A DNA stretch of 64,000 nt from Bacilli bacterium (GTDB taxonomy: Bacteria; Bacillota_I; Bacilli_A; RFN20; CAG-826). Below, in pieces: positions 55,201 through 62,703 of this stretch; positions within the stretch are counted from its first letter, which is position 1; every line of letters starts with the position of its first letter. The position numbers and the translations under genes were made by a program. The notes beneath the pieces were generated by a model. It saw only the letters and a list, made by a program, of their open reading frames with translations. It was not told the DNA's origin and searched no databases. The stretch lies in contig JAFSOD010000004.1 of the NCBI GenBank assembly GCA_017447165.1, forward strand, positions 243,267 to 307,266. Reading direction: 5' to 3'.

Positions 55201-55308
55201 ATTTTCAGGTTGAAAAGAATATTCAACTTTTTGTGCTTTAGTATATTCAGCCTCAAAGTTGTTCTTTTCGTTAGTGATATTTACAATGTTGTATTCGTTA
55301 TTCTTCAT
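52234..55308 (-). CDS. Large surface protein with fibronectin III-like repeats
   Basis: 1024 residues. A charged cytoplasmic N-terminus (about 80) leads into a Ser/Ala low-complexity stretch (about 80-105) and a hydrophobic segment (GALGGIVAAATVSVAAIGTIVGVNVFG). At least six beta-sandwich units follow, each with the loop wording 'L-P-T-Y-L' (GLSAGTSYALTV, GLNPETTYTIDI, GLTPNTEYELEI, NLTPGTTYVLSV, NLTPETTYTLAL). It is an uncleaved type II-like anchor with an adhesive or structural outer domain. The Ser/Ala codon run could slip or vary in length. Confidence 0.75.
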   Translation of the reverse strand: MKNNEYNIVNITNEKNNFEAEYTKAQKVEYSFQPENKNPIKDELNDNSTINDKVEDNLLKSTREKEKKKEKQESEALESSSSSSSAASSSTASSTAAASSAGASGALGGIVAAATVSVAAIGTIVGVNVFGAQSTDLVTFLSSEVTTNSIDCSFSLPSNMLLSYEEPVESRKQVIVSVKNSDGFDYSEPVQYEKYDESTLIFYSYVDGLSAGTSYALTVQLEETTFMEQEPVTTYTDLAFRTFTTLTFAQKIVFNPLDVTYNSVSFSFEANLSDLGYNPDAPAMPNVFATIVDDDQFYDRLTLSSYEMIDDKRVTIFGDFSGLNPETTYTIDIYLDDETNLLGSATFTTLERTASVVFEEVEAGRDTVAFSFTVDKADIDYDPTHVPAVQYEVRSTDGAYYDSSWAESFVEVDDNTVRGTGSFSGLTPNTEYELEISLSTENEVISLGTTSFNTFHEFKFQKNPSADVSDTSTNFTISMRASYIGYISDEETPDVISHLSISVVEKDGGTPTTHRFASLSTYAEYVIAPSGEIGNLTPGTTYVLSVYYLPDNEDPELLGSAEFITSGVNPGFSWGVIESTPSTASISFNISKTYLDYDTDPDAAINSLSIQVKKDDSLVDILTISSLNPESETSDNLIGAATASNLTPETTYTLALVRNSQVVGSSTTIETDKVAFNSATIPTEVSFYSHQFNITLDFVDDPSNPQYDNLSIQFYDDVYTSADKYALGTAPISLESVTTEQTITLPYTEDGGEIDYDFEFGEIGSYEILATQVEIYHDDITFTDTDPEGVINGLNSDYLIATDASTGDFTLPVQLLYTDDYDKFMSFYVELCPTDGVTPSISAGASKEENYQNLTYSGNDVSSVITYIQNGGTDGAAFDIKIYHFDDQSNPLWESDPNDPVYIKEADTNIVYGGSLLNTELSQDSTSVQFSLAYVAPLQTPTGPQIKFVDTSDTSLVYSYDFNFENYPTIDMTSPAMSTGSTISDYATLKAAFEGKTFEVVISYYDGTTQAEKSIQTGVSFTFA

Positions 55309-55467
55309 CTAAATTAATATTTTAATACATTAATGTTTAAAATAGATATAAAAATCAACAGACCAAGTCTTATAAACAGGTCCCATTTATTGCAAAATTG
55401 TCTTTTTTATTAAAAACGCTATAGTTTATCGAGAGGTATAAAAAATTTACTTTTTTTTCATAAATAA

Positions 55468-55489
55468 CAAAAAAAGAAACAATGTCTCC
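55468..55489 (-). terminator. Weak terminator of the DUF1295 gene
   Basis: GAGAC/GTTTC stem with one G-U, followed on the minus strand by seven to eight T. Confidence 0.5.
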
Positions 55490-55500
55490 TTTTTATTATG

Positions 55501-56478
55501 TTATTCCTTATACTTCTCAGGTTTATATTTCCAGAGAGGTAAATACTTGCTGACATGAGCGAGATATAGCTCGTACTCAGGATATTTAGAACTTGATACA
55601 CCTTCTTGGAAAATTGAACTGCCTAAAAAGAGAAGTACTAAAACAAAGGATCCAATCATTGACCAATGGAAGATACCTTTTGAAGCTAATCCTGCTCCTA
55701 TAACAAATAAATATAAAGATAACCAAATACCTTGTTCGCCTAAATAGTTAGGGTGTCTACTTCTAAGCCATAAACCAGTAGTATTAAATCCTTTATTATA
55801 TGGGGCTGGTAATTCTTCTAAAGATTTACCTTCATTAAGCATTTTTCTTTTATTAGTGTGGAACGCCATTTGTTGTTCATCAGCAATAGTTTCAATAAAT
55901 AAGAATACTAAAGCAAAGCTGATAGCAAGATAATCAGCCCAGTTAAGAGCGACCATTCCGCTTTCCATAACTGCTAAAGAAGGTAAACAAATCGCTAACA
56001 CTAAAGCATTTTGATAAATAGAGATGAAGAATAAATCAAACATCATCCAAACTGGTCTTTTACCTAAAATCTTATTACTTCTTAAAACTTGCCATCTATA
56101 ATCTTCTTCACCAGTCCAAAATTTCCAGGAATAAGCTCCTTTGCGGGCAAAGTTATAAGTTAATCTAAGTCCCCATAAGGTAACAATAATAGTGAAGATT
56201 GTGGTTCTAGGAGAGAAATCCGCTTTAGTGGCAATTACCCAAGTGTAGGCAATTGGAAGAATACTCCATAATTTATCCATTTGAGAATTGTTCATAGTGA
56301 TTTCACCAACCACAAAACAATAAAGCGCACTGCCACCACAAATAATTCCAAGAATCATCAATGTGTCTAATTGTAATTGAGTTAAACCAAATTGAGATGC
56401 TGGTGGTAAAACAATTGCAAGTACACACACCGCAATAACCACTAATACTGTTAATACTGTTCCAAAATATTTTTTCAT
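55501..56478 (-). CDS. DUF1295/steroid 5-alpha-reductase-like membrane enzyme
   Basis: 325 residues with about eight helices. The family features are LWGLRLTYNFARKGAYSW, EDYRWQVLR, and the C-terminal NTTGLWLRSRHPNYLGEQGIW, the NAD(P)H/substrate-binding region of the isoprenylcysteine methyltransferase/5-alpha-reductase superfamily. The substrate is unknown; lipid reduction or methylation is possible. Gene alone in its unit. Confidence 0.82.
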   Translation of the reverse strand: MKKYFGTVLTVLVVIAVCVLAIVLPPASQFGLTQLQLDTLMILGIICGGSALYCFVVGEITMNNSQMDKLWSILPIAYTWVIATKADFSPRTTIFTIIVTLWGLRLTYNFARKGAYSWKFWTGEEDYRWQVLRSNKILGKRPVWMMFDLFFISIYQNALVLAICLPSLAVMESGMVALNWADYLAISFALVFLFIETIADEQQMAFHTNKRKMLNEGKSLEELPAPYNKGFNTTGLWLRSRHPNYLGEQGIWLSLYLFVIGAGLASKGIFHWSMIGSFVLVLLFLGSSIFQEGVSSSKYPEYELYLAHVSKYLPLWKYKPEKYKE

Positions 56479-56589
56479 GTTCTCGTCCTCTTAAAACACA
56501 AAAATCATAATCTATTTATATTTATAAACAAATAATAAAAAAATATATTAAGATGCAATCGATATTTTTATATGTGTGTTCATTGAATT

Positions 56590-56713
56590 TGTCAGTTTTG
56601 TGGTGAAACATAGCAAAATATATGTCAGTTTTGTGGTAACTATGCAATTTTTATTGTCAGTTTTGTGGTGAAATGGTATATTTTAGTTGTAAGTTTTGTG
56701 GGAGATTACAAAT
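56590..56713. repeat. 32-33-nt tandem array covering the second DUF4143 start region
   Basis: TGTCAGTTTTGTGGTGAAA begins at 56590, 56623 and 56655. A fourth, diverged unit TGTAAGTTTTGTGGGAGAT begins at 56688. The last unit supplies the GGGAG ribosome binding site of the gene starting at 56714. The earlier units look like copies of that start region. Confidence 0.88.
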
Positions 56714-58111
56714 ATGAGAGAGCTAGATGAGTATGAAATTGCTTTGCAATATGGTACATATATCGAAAGAGATATATATTCCAAACTAGTGGATTGGAAA
56801 AATGAAGACGCTAGAGAACATAAAAGCTTATTTTTAAGAGGAGCAAGAAGAGTTGGTAAATCATGCCTTGCTCTTGAATTTGCTCATAAAGAGTACAAAT
56901 CCTTTATTAAAATCTCCTTTGATAAAGCATCAACCGACATAAAAAATCTTTTTGTAAATTCTTTAGATGATTTGAATTATTTTTATGATCAATTATCAGT
57001 CGCTTATGAAACTAAATTATATAGCGGTCAATCTTTAATTATTCTTGATGAAATACAATTGTTTAAACCTGCAAGACAAGCAATCAAAACTCTTTTGCTA
57101 GATGGTAGATATGACATTTTAGAAACAGGGTCTTTAGCTTCTATTGTAAAAAAGAGTAAAGATGAAGATAAATACCTACTTCCTAGTGAAGAAGTTAAAA
57201 TAGATGTCTATCCAATTACTTTTAAAGAATATTTAAAGGCTAAAGGTAAAGAAGAAATGGCTAATTTTCTTGAAAAAAATTGTAAAGCCAATAAGCCTTA
57301 TGGAGCAGCATATAGAAACATATATAAAGAATTCAGAGAATATCTTTTTATAGGCGGCATGCCAAAATGTATAGCTACTTATTTAAAAACTGGTAGCCTA
57401 TCAAAAGTAGAGAAAGAGAAAAAAGGCATTGTTGAATTATATCGAGATGACTTTAAATTCCAAGAAAATGTAAATTCAATATACTTAACATCTATTTTTA
57501 ATCTTATTCCAAGCGAATTATCTAACCATGATAAGAGATTCAAATTATCACATATCAATAGCAACGCCAGAATAAGAGAGTATGGATCTGCGTTTCAATG
57601 GTTAAGTGATGCCTATATCGTAAATATTGCATATAATTCTACAGACCCATCAGTTGTTCCAATTTTAAACGCTAATGGAGATGACATAAAAGCTTATTTC
57701 ATCGATACTGGTTTATTATATACACTTTCAATATCAAAAGAAGAAGATGAACAGTTCTATAAATCAATAATTTTGGACAAGCTTCACATCAATGAAGGAA
57801 TGTATATGGAAAACTACGTAGCCCAAGTTTTAAAAACAAAAGGTTATACAGATTTATTCTTTTACGAAAAAAGAGATGAAAAAACATTTAAACCATTAAT
57901 GGAAATTGATTTCTTAACCATTAACAAAAAAAGAGTATTGCCTATTGAAGTAAAATCAACAGACAATTATTCTTTAACCTCGTTAAATAAATTTAAAACA
58001 AAATTTGACAGCAAAGTTTTGCCAGGAATTGTTATTCACGATGATGATTTTAAAATTGAAAATAACATCATATATATTCCAATTTTTGCAATTGACTGGT
58101 ATTTAAAATAG
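56714..58111 (+). CDS. AAA+ ATPase of the AAA_14/DUF4143 family, second copy
   Basis: 465 residues. The start at 56714 follows GGGAG by about 10 nt; an upstream TTG frame lies in the repeat. Walker A GARRVGKS (43-50), Walker B LIILDEIQ (108-115), then DVYPITFKEYL and FIGGMPKC as in the family. The C-terminal nuclease-like fold keeps EIDFLTINKKRVLPIEVKS, a better PD-(D/E)xK match than the copy at 39.1 kb. The two copies are only distantly similar. Function of the family unknown. Confidence 0.85.
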   Translation: MRELDEYEIALQYGTYIERDIYSKLVDWKNEDAREHKSLFLRGARRVGKSCLALEFAHKEYKSFIKISFDKASTDIKNLFVNSLDDLNYFYDQLSVAYETKLYSGQSLIILDEIQLFKPARQAIKTLLLDGRYDILETGSLASIVKKSKDEDKYLLPSEEVKIDVYPITFKEYLKAKGKEEMANFLEKNCKANKPYGAAYRNIYKEFREYLFIGGMPKCIATYLKTGSLSKVEKEKKGIVELYRDDFKFQENVNSIYLTSIFNLIPSELSNHDKRFKLSHINSNARIREYGSAFQWLSDAYIVNIAYNSTDPSVVPILNANGDDIKAYFIDTGLLYTLSISKEEDEQFYKSIILDKLHINEGMYMENYVAQVLKTKGYTDLFFYEKRDEKTFKPLMEIDFLTINKKRVLPIEVKSTDNYSLTSLNKFKTKFDSKVLPGIVIHDDDFKIENNIIYIPIFAIDWYLK

Positions 58112-58151
58112 AAGTTAAAATTGTTTCAATAATTGCAAAATAAAACATATT

Positions 58152-58200
58152 AAAAAACAGGAATTTTTCGTAGTTTTAGGTTAAATTCCTGTTTATTTTC
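58152..58200 (-). terminator. Terminator between the DUF4143 and FGGY kinase genes
   Basis: 11-bp stem AACAGGAATTT/AAATTCCTGTT (58156-58166, 58183-58193), with a T run on the minus strand and TTTATTTT on the plus strand. It can serve both converging genes. Confidence 0.8.
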
Positions 58201-59771
58201 TAATATCTTTTTGTAAATTTATTAATATCTTTATAAACGTTTTTAAGTTTAGGGAATATCTTTAAATAGACCTTTTTATATAATTCTTTATATTGAGACA
58301 CAGCGTTTGGATTTGGATAGAATATCACGGTTTTATGAGACATTGCTTCCATTGCTTCATTTACACTACTAAATTCTTTAAGAGCGACGAATGTTGATAT
58401 TGCTGCGCCTAATGAAGTTGTCTCAAAAGTTTGCACTCTAGAGACTGGTAAATTAAAGATGTCCGCGGTGATTTGACAGATGGCATCACTTTGAGACCCA
58501 CCACCAGAAATACGGATTTCTTTAACCTTGTGCCTTTGACTTTTTTCAATTCCGTCTAAGCCTTCTTTTAAGGCATAAGCGATACCTTCAATAATCGCTC
58601 TATATAAATGTTCTCTAGTATGAACATCACTAAATCCAATAATGCCACCTTTGGCTAATGGTCTTCTTAAGCCTGGTCCCCAATATGGTTGAAGGACTAA
58701 ACCATCACTTCCTGGAGGAATTTTTGATAAGTCTTTATTTAATATTTCCTCAACTGCCATGTTTTGAATTTTAGATTCATCAATTAATTCACTTGCGAAG
58801 TTTTTAGTGAACCATGAAAGCATCCAATATCCTCTATAAACTTGAACTTCCATGTTATACCAATTAGGTACAGCTGCAGGATACGCTGGTAAAAATGGTT
58901 CTGGTTCATGATATTTTTGGTTACTTACTTCAATAGAAGATGCAGTTCCATAAGATACCGCAGCGATATTTTTACTTAATGCACCTAAACCAATAGTCTC
59001 ACAAGCTTTATCACTACCAGAAGCATATAACTTAATACCGACTGGTAAACCAGTAGCCTTACAAATTTTTTCAGATATCTCTCCAATAACTTCTCCTGGT
59101 TGCTTTAGTGGAAATAACATTCTAGAAGGAATACCAAAGATCACTCCTTTAAGGGCTTTTTCTGACCACCATTTTCTTTTTTTGAAGTTAATTGGATAGT
59201 GACCGGTTAAATTAGCACAACTATCAGTTAATTCACCAGTAAGTTTATAAGTTAAATAAGTGGATATATTCACATATTTGACTGTTTTAGACCAAACATC
59301 TGGTTCATTTTCTTTGATCCAATGCGCCATTGTGCGACTTCTATTTAGTTTAATAGTGTCTTGCATACCTACAATAGAGAAAAGAGCGCTATAACCAAAT
59401 GGTAATTTTTCTTTTGCTTTAGCGAGTCTTTGATCTAACCAAAGAATAGATTTTCTTACTGGTTTATTATCTTTATCTAATTGCACTGAAGAATCTCTAA
59501 AGGTGGCAATTGTGCTACCTTTGATTCTATCTAATTTATCTTTTGATGATTTAACAAGTTCTTTTAAGCATTCAATAAGAATATTGTAGTAATAGTCAGG
59601 GTCTTGTTCAGCATATCCTTTTTCAATAGAAACATAAGCAGGAGAATATTTTCTTTTAACAATAGATTCAATTTCTCCAGACTTATTAATAAGAGCCACT
59701 CTTACTGATTGAGTGCCAAAATCCATTGTTAATACTAAAGGTGATTTATTTTCCATAATGAGGTCGTCCAT
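58200..59771 (-). CDS. FGGY-family carbohydrate kinase (xylulokinase-like)
   Basis: 523 residues. The N-terminal lobe begins LTMDFGTQSVRVALIN (phosphate 1) and includes WLDQR. The C-terminal lobe has GSDKACETIGLG, then VSYGTASS and RISGGGSQSDAICQITADI, the FGGY signature region. It phosphorylates a ketose or polyol with ATP; the exact sugar is not told. The start may be at 59771 or at the in-frame ATG 59756. It is divergent from the TrpB-like gene. Confidence 0.87.
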   Translation of the reverse strand: MDDLIMENKSPLVLTMDFGTQSVRVALINKSGEIESIVKRKYSPAYVSIEKGYAEQDPDYYYNILIECLKELVKSSKDKLDRIKGSTIATFRDSSVQLDKDNKPVRKSILWLDQRLAKAKEKLPFGYSALFSIVGMQDTIKLNRSRTMAHWIKENEPDVWSKTVKYVNISTYLTYKLTGELTDSCANLTGHYPINFKKRKWWSEKALKGVIFGIPSRMLFPLKQPGEVIGEISEKICKATGLPVGIKLYASGSDKACETIGLGALSKNIAAVSYGTASSIEVSNQKYHEPEPFLPAYPAAVPNWYNMEVQVYRGYWMLSWFTKNFASELIDESKIQNMAVEEILNKDLSKIPPGSDGLVLQPYWGPGLRRPLAKGGIIGFSDVHTREHLYRAIIEGIAYALKEGLDGIEKSQRHKVKEIRISGGGSQSDAICQITADIFNLPVSRVQTFETTSLGAAISTFVALKEFSSVNEAMEAMSHKTVIFYPNPNAVSQYKELYKKVYLKIFPKLKNVYKDINKFTKRY

Positions 59772-59816
59772 TCAATTACTTATTTTATATCTAAATTATT
59801 TATTTATAAATATCTA

Positions 59817-59844
59817 TTGATTAAGAAAAAATAATAACTATAAT
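59817..59844 (+). promoter_or_regulatory. Promoter of the HTH-TrpB gene
   Basis: TTGATT (59817-59822), 16-bp spacer, TATAAT (59839-59844), with a short leader containing AAAGGA 10 nt before the ATG. No T-box or tryptophan attenuator is visible. Confidence 0.6.
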
Positions 59845-59879
59845 AGGAATAAAGAATATACCGAAAGGACAATAAAGGT

Positions 59880-61292
59880 ATGAAGTATTTATCCGTAAGA
59901 GAAGTAGCAAAGAAATGGAATCTTAATGAAAGAAGAGTCCGTGTTTTAATTCAAGGAAAACGTATTGAAGGAGTGAAGTTAGAAGGTCATAAATATCTAA
60001 TTCCTGAAACTGCAGTTAAACCTTTAGATAGAAGATATAAAGGGCAAAGATGTTTTGAAGATTCTCCTTTAGACAAAATTAATTTTGATTTTAAGAATTA
60101 TCGCAAATTATTCCCAAATTCAGAAGGTTATTTTGGTCGCTTTGGTGGTAGATTTTTACCTCCAAATTTATCGAAAGCCATGGAGGAAATTTATAACGGT
60201 TATTTAACGATTGCTAAAAGTGCAAAATTCATCGCTGAACTTAGAGAAATTAGAAAGAATTATCAAGGTCGACCAACTCCGGTATATCACTGCCAGAATT
60301 TGAGTAATTATTTTGGTAAAGTACAAATTTATTTAAAAAGAGAAGACCTTAATCATGGAGGCGCCCATAAATTAAATAACGCGATGGGACAAGCTTTACT
60401 TGCTAAATATTTAGGCAAGAAAAAACTTATCGCTGAAACAGGAGCTGGAAGTCACGGCTCTGCTGTAGCTATGGCGGCAGCCTATTTCGGTCTTGAATGT
60501 GATATTTATATGGGTGAAGTTGATATGGAAAAACAAGCACCTAATGTAAATAGAATTAAAGTATTAGGCGCTAACGTTATTCCTGTAAAAGAAGGAACTA
60601 AAACATTAAAAGAAGCAGTAGATGCCGCTTTTGAAGCCTACGCTAAAGAATATAAAGATGCATTTTATTGTTTAGGAAGCGCGGTTGGACCTCATCCTTA
60701 TCCTTTAATTGTTAGAGACTTCCAAGAAATAATTGGTAGAGAAGCTAAACAACAATTTTTAGATATGACTGGAGAACTTCCAGATATCGTATGCGCTTGT
60801 GTAGGTGGAGGCTCAAATGCCATTGGAATGTTTGAAGCATTTTTAGAAGAACCAGTCCATATTGTAGGAGTTGAGCCAATGGGACAAGGAAGAGAAATTG
60901 GTAAAAACGCTGCCACAATTAGTCTTGGAAAAGAAAAAGTTCTCCACGGCTTTAATTCATTAGTATTAACTAAAGAAAACGGAGAACCTGCCGATGCTTA
61001 TTCTATCGCTAGCGGGCTAGACTATCCAGGTGTAGGACCAGAACACGCTTTCTTACATGAAATCGGTAGAGTGAAATATGAATCAGTTACTGATGAAGAA
61101 GCTGCTGAATCCTTCTTCTTACTCTCTAGATTAGAAGGAATAATACCGGCAATTGAATCTGCTCACGCATTAGCGTACGCCGTCAAATGCGCTCGCACTA
61201 TGCAAAGTGGATCAATCTTAGTTTGCTTAAGCGGACGCGGGGACAAAGACATGGAATTCATGTGTAAAAAGTATCCACATATGTTCCGTTAA
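59880..61292 (+). CDS. trpB: Tryptophan synthase beta chain with N-terminal HTH-like domain
   Basis: 470 residues against about 400 for a usual TrpB. Residues 1-55 read as an excisionase/MerR-type DNA-binding domain ([20 protein letters not shown], then [13 protein letters not shown]). TrpB begins near 82 ([13 protein letters not shown]). PLP lysine 164 in [14 protein letters not shown], catalytic AETGAGSHG (185-193), phosphate loop GGGSNAIG (309-316) and SGRGDKD near the end are all present. It should make tryptophan from indole and serine. There is no trpA or other trp gene here, so indole salvage with self-regulation or repurposing is possible. Confidence 0.88.
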   Translation: MKYLSVREVAKKWNLNERRVRVLIQGKRIEGVKLEGHKYLIPETAVKPLDRRYKGQRCFEDSPLDKINFDFKNYRKLFPNSEGYFGRFGGRFLPPNLSKAMEEIYNGYLTIAKSAKFIAELREIRKNYQGRPTPVYHCQNLSNYFGKVQIYLKREDLNHGGAHKLNNAMGQALLAKYLGKKKLIAETGAGSHGSAVAMAAAYFGLECDIYMGEVDMEKQAPNVNRIKVLGANVIPVKEGTKTLKEAVDAAFEAYAKEYKDAFYCLGSAVGPHPYPLIVRDFQEIIGREAKQQFLDMTGELPDIVCACVGGGSNAIGMFEAFLEEPVHIVGVEPMGQGREIGKNAATISLGKEKVLHGFNSLVLTKENGEPADAYSIASGLDYPGVGPEHAFLHEIGRVKYESVTDEEAAESFFLLSRLEGIIPAIESAHALAYAVKCARTMQSGSILVCLSGRGDKDMEFMCKKYPHMFR

Positions 61293-61379
61293 TTACATTT
61301 TTAAACTATATTTATCCACATCAAATATAAGTAAAAATTATATATAATACCAATATTTTTGTTTTAATGTTAAATATAT

Positions 61380-61408
61380 TAGACATTATTTCTAATTATT
61401 AATATAAT
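61380..61408 (+). promoter_or_regulatory. Leaderless promoter of the second DUF3990 module
   Basis: TAGACA (61380-61385), 17-bp spacer, TATAAT (61403-61408). Transcription is predicted to begin exactly on the A of the ATG at 61415. Confidence 0.65.
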
Positions 61409-61414
61409 ATAGAC

Positions 61415-61867
61415 ATGGAATACAAATGCGAAATTGGAAGAAAAATAAAGGAGCAAAGACTTAGCCTAAATTTAAGCATGGATGAAGTCGCTCAAAAAAT
61501 CGGTGTTACCAGATCAACACTATGGTCAATTGAAAATGGCTCTGGAAATTATTCGATAGATTCATTAATAAAACTATTCAATTTATTGAATCTCTCGATT
61601 GAAATTAATAGTCCAAATAAAAGAAATAAAAGAAAAAGAGCGTCAAGAATAAATAGCAAACTAGATAAAAAGATTAATCGCTTTATTATTATGTCAATTG
61701 AACAATATGCTTCAAGCGTTAATAAAAGTAGTCAAGAAACATATCGTTTACTTAACAAATATGGGATTATAAAAGAGCTCGTTGATGATTATGAGGATAT
61801 GCATGGCATGTCCACATATTTAATAAACGAATATATAGATAAAAGATTAGAAGGTGAAATGTCATGA
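61415..61867 (+). CDS. XRE-type HTH antitoxin of the DUF3990 module
   Basis: 150 residues. The XRE helix-turn-helix is at about 5-60 (KIKEQRLSLNLSMDEVAQKI, TRSTLWSIENG). A basic linker follows, and then a helical C-terminus that probably binds the toxin. The gene is first in a three-gene operon, overlapping the DUF3990 gene by 4 nt (ATGA). Leaderless promoter. Confidence 0.8.
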   Translation: MEYKCEIGRKIKEQRLSLNLSMDEVAQKIGVTRSTLWSIENGSGNYSIDSLIKLFNLLNLSIEINSPNKRNKRKRASRINSKLDKKINRFIIMSIEQYASSVNKSSQETYRLLNKYGIIKELVDDYEDMHGMSTYLINEYIDKRLEGEMS

Positions 61868-62346
61868 TTTTATATCATGGATCAGATATTAAAGTTACAA
61901 AACCAAAGATAATAATAACTGATAAAGGAAGAGATTTTGGTCCCGCTTTTTATCTTACTCCGATTAAAGAGCAAGCAGAAAGAATGGCAAAAAGAAAATC
62001 AAAATTGAATAAAAGCAAACATGCGATAATAAGTGTTTTTGAATGGGATGAGAAAGCAAGTTTAAAATTAAAATTTAAAAAATTTAAAGATGCTGACTTA
62101 GAATGGCTAGATATGATTATAAGTTGTAGAACAAACCCTTCTTTTAAACATGGTTTTGATATTGTTGAAGGAAAAATAGCAGATGATTCTGTGGGTGAAA
62201 CTATTCTTTTTGTAATTGATGGTGTCATTAAAAAAGAAGATGCGATTGATAGACTTAAATTCCAAAAAATTAACGCACAAATAGCATTTTGTAGTGAGGA
62301 ATCGCTAAAATGCTTAAAATTCGTTACAAGTTATGAGGTCAAATAA
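61864..62346 (+). CDS. DUF3990 protein, predicted ADP-ribosyltransferase-like toxin
   Basis: 160 residues. MILYHGSDIKVTKPK, GRDFGPAFYLTP and the closing AQIAFCSEESLKCLKF match the family and the longer relative at 14.7 kb. Family links to ADP-ribosyltransferase folds suggest NAD+-dependent modification of a cell target; this is inference. Coupled on both sides (4-nt and 1-nt overlaps). Confidence 0.78.
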   Translation: MILYHGSDIKVTKPKIIITDKGRDFGPAFYLTPIKEQAERMAKRKSKLNKSKHAIISVFEWDEKASLKLKFKKFKDADLEWLDMIISCRTNPSFKHGFDIVEGKIADDSVGETILFVIDGVIKKEDAIDRLKFQKINAQIAFCSEESLKCLKFVTSYEVK

Positions 62347-62552
62347 TGAAACATGTTTTATCTAAAACAATTCTTATTACTCAAGTTGTTGAATTAATAG
62401 CAAAAGAATATAAGCTCTCTATTGAAGAGGCTAGGGATCGTTTTTATAAGTCTGAAGTGATTGATCTTCTTGATGATGATGAAACCGGATTATATGGTGA
62501 TTCAGCCTTATATATATTTTCGCTATTCAAAGCAAAAGAAAAGAAAAAATAA
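62346..62552 (+). CDS. DUF3791 protein
   Basis: 68 residues. TQVVELIAKEYKLSIEEARDRF, SEVIDLLDDDETGLYGDSAL and YIFSLF follow the DUF3791 pattern, a small family that habitually accompanies DUF3990. The start overlaps the previous stop by one base (TAATG). It could be an accessory antitoxin or a delivery partner. Confidence 0.75.
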   Translation: MKHVLSKTILITQVVELIAKEYKLSIEEARDRFYKSEVIDLLDDDETGLYGDSALYIFSLFKAKEKKK

Positions 62553-62581
62553 TTGATTTCATCGCACATATATACACCTGT

Positions 62582-62616
62582 AGAATGTCCACAAACAATT
62601 TTTTTGTGGAAATTCT
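62582..62616 (+). terminator. Hairpin at the end of the DUF3990 module
   Basis: TCCACAAA/TTTGTGGA (62588-62595, 62603-62610), extended by AGAAT/ATTCT after a 1x1 bulge, then TTTCC. It is probably a weak terminator before ppdK. Confidence 0.5.
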
Positions 62617-62625
62617 TTCCTATAC

Positions 62626-62696
62626 GGGCACATATGTAATAGAATAATAGCGCTGGTGAGCGAATACATATACGCTCTCTACGTGCCTTATAGGAG
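62626..62696 (+). promoter_or_regulatory. Possible pseudoknot leader of ppdK
   Basis: A closing stem GGCAC/GTGCC (62627-62631, 62683-62687) ends 4 nt before the AGGAGG ribosome binding site. Inside, GAGCG/CGCTC (62658-62662, 62673-62677) forms a hairpin. Its loop TACATAT (62665-62671) is exactly complementary to ATATGTA (62632-62638), which allows an H-type pseudoknot. No known riboswitch class was recognised. Confidence 0.4.
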
Positions 62697-62703
62697 GAAA
62701 AAT

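Noticed and set aside
54938-55213. Plus-strand Ala/Leu/Glu-rich open frame
   Set aside because: It is the antisense reading of the Ser/Ala-rich part of the surface protein. There is no start signal.
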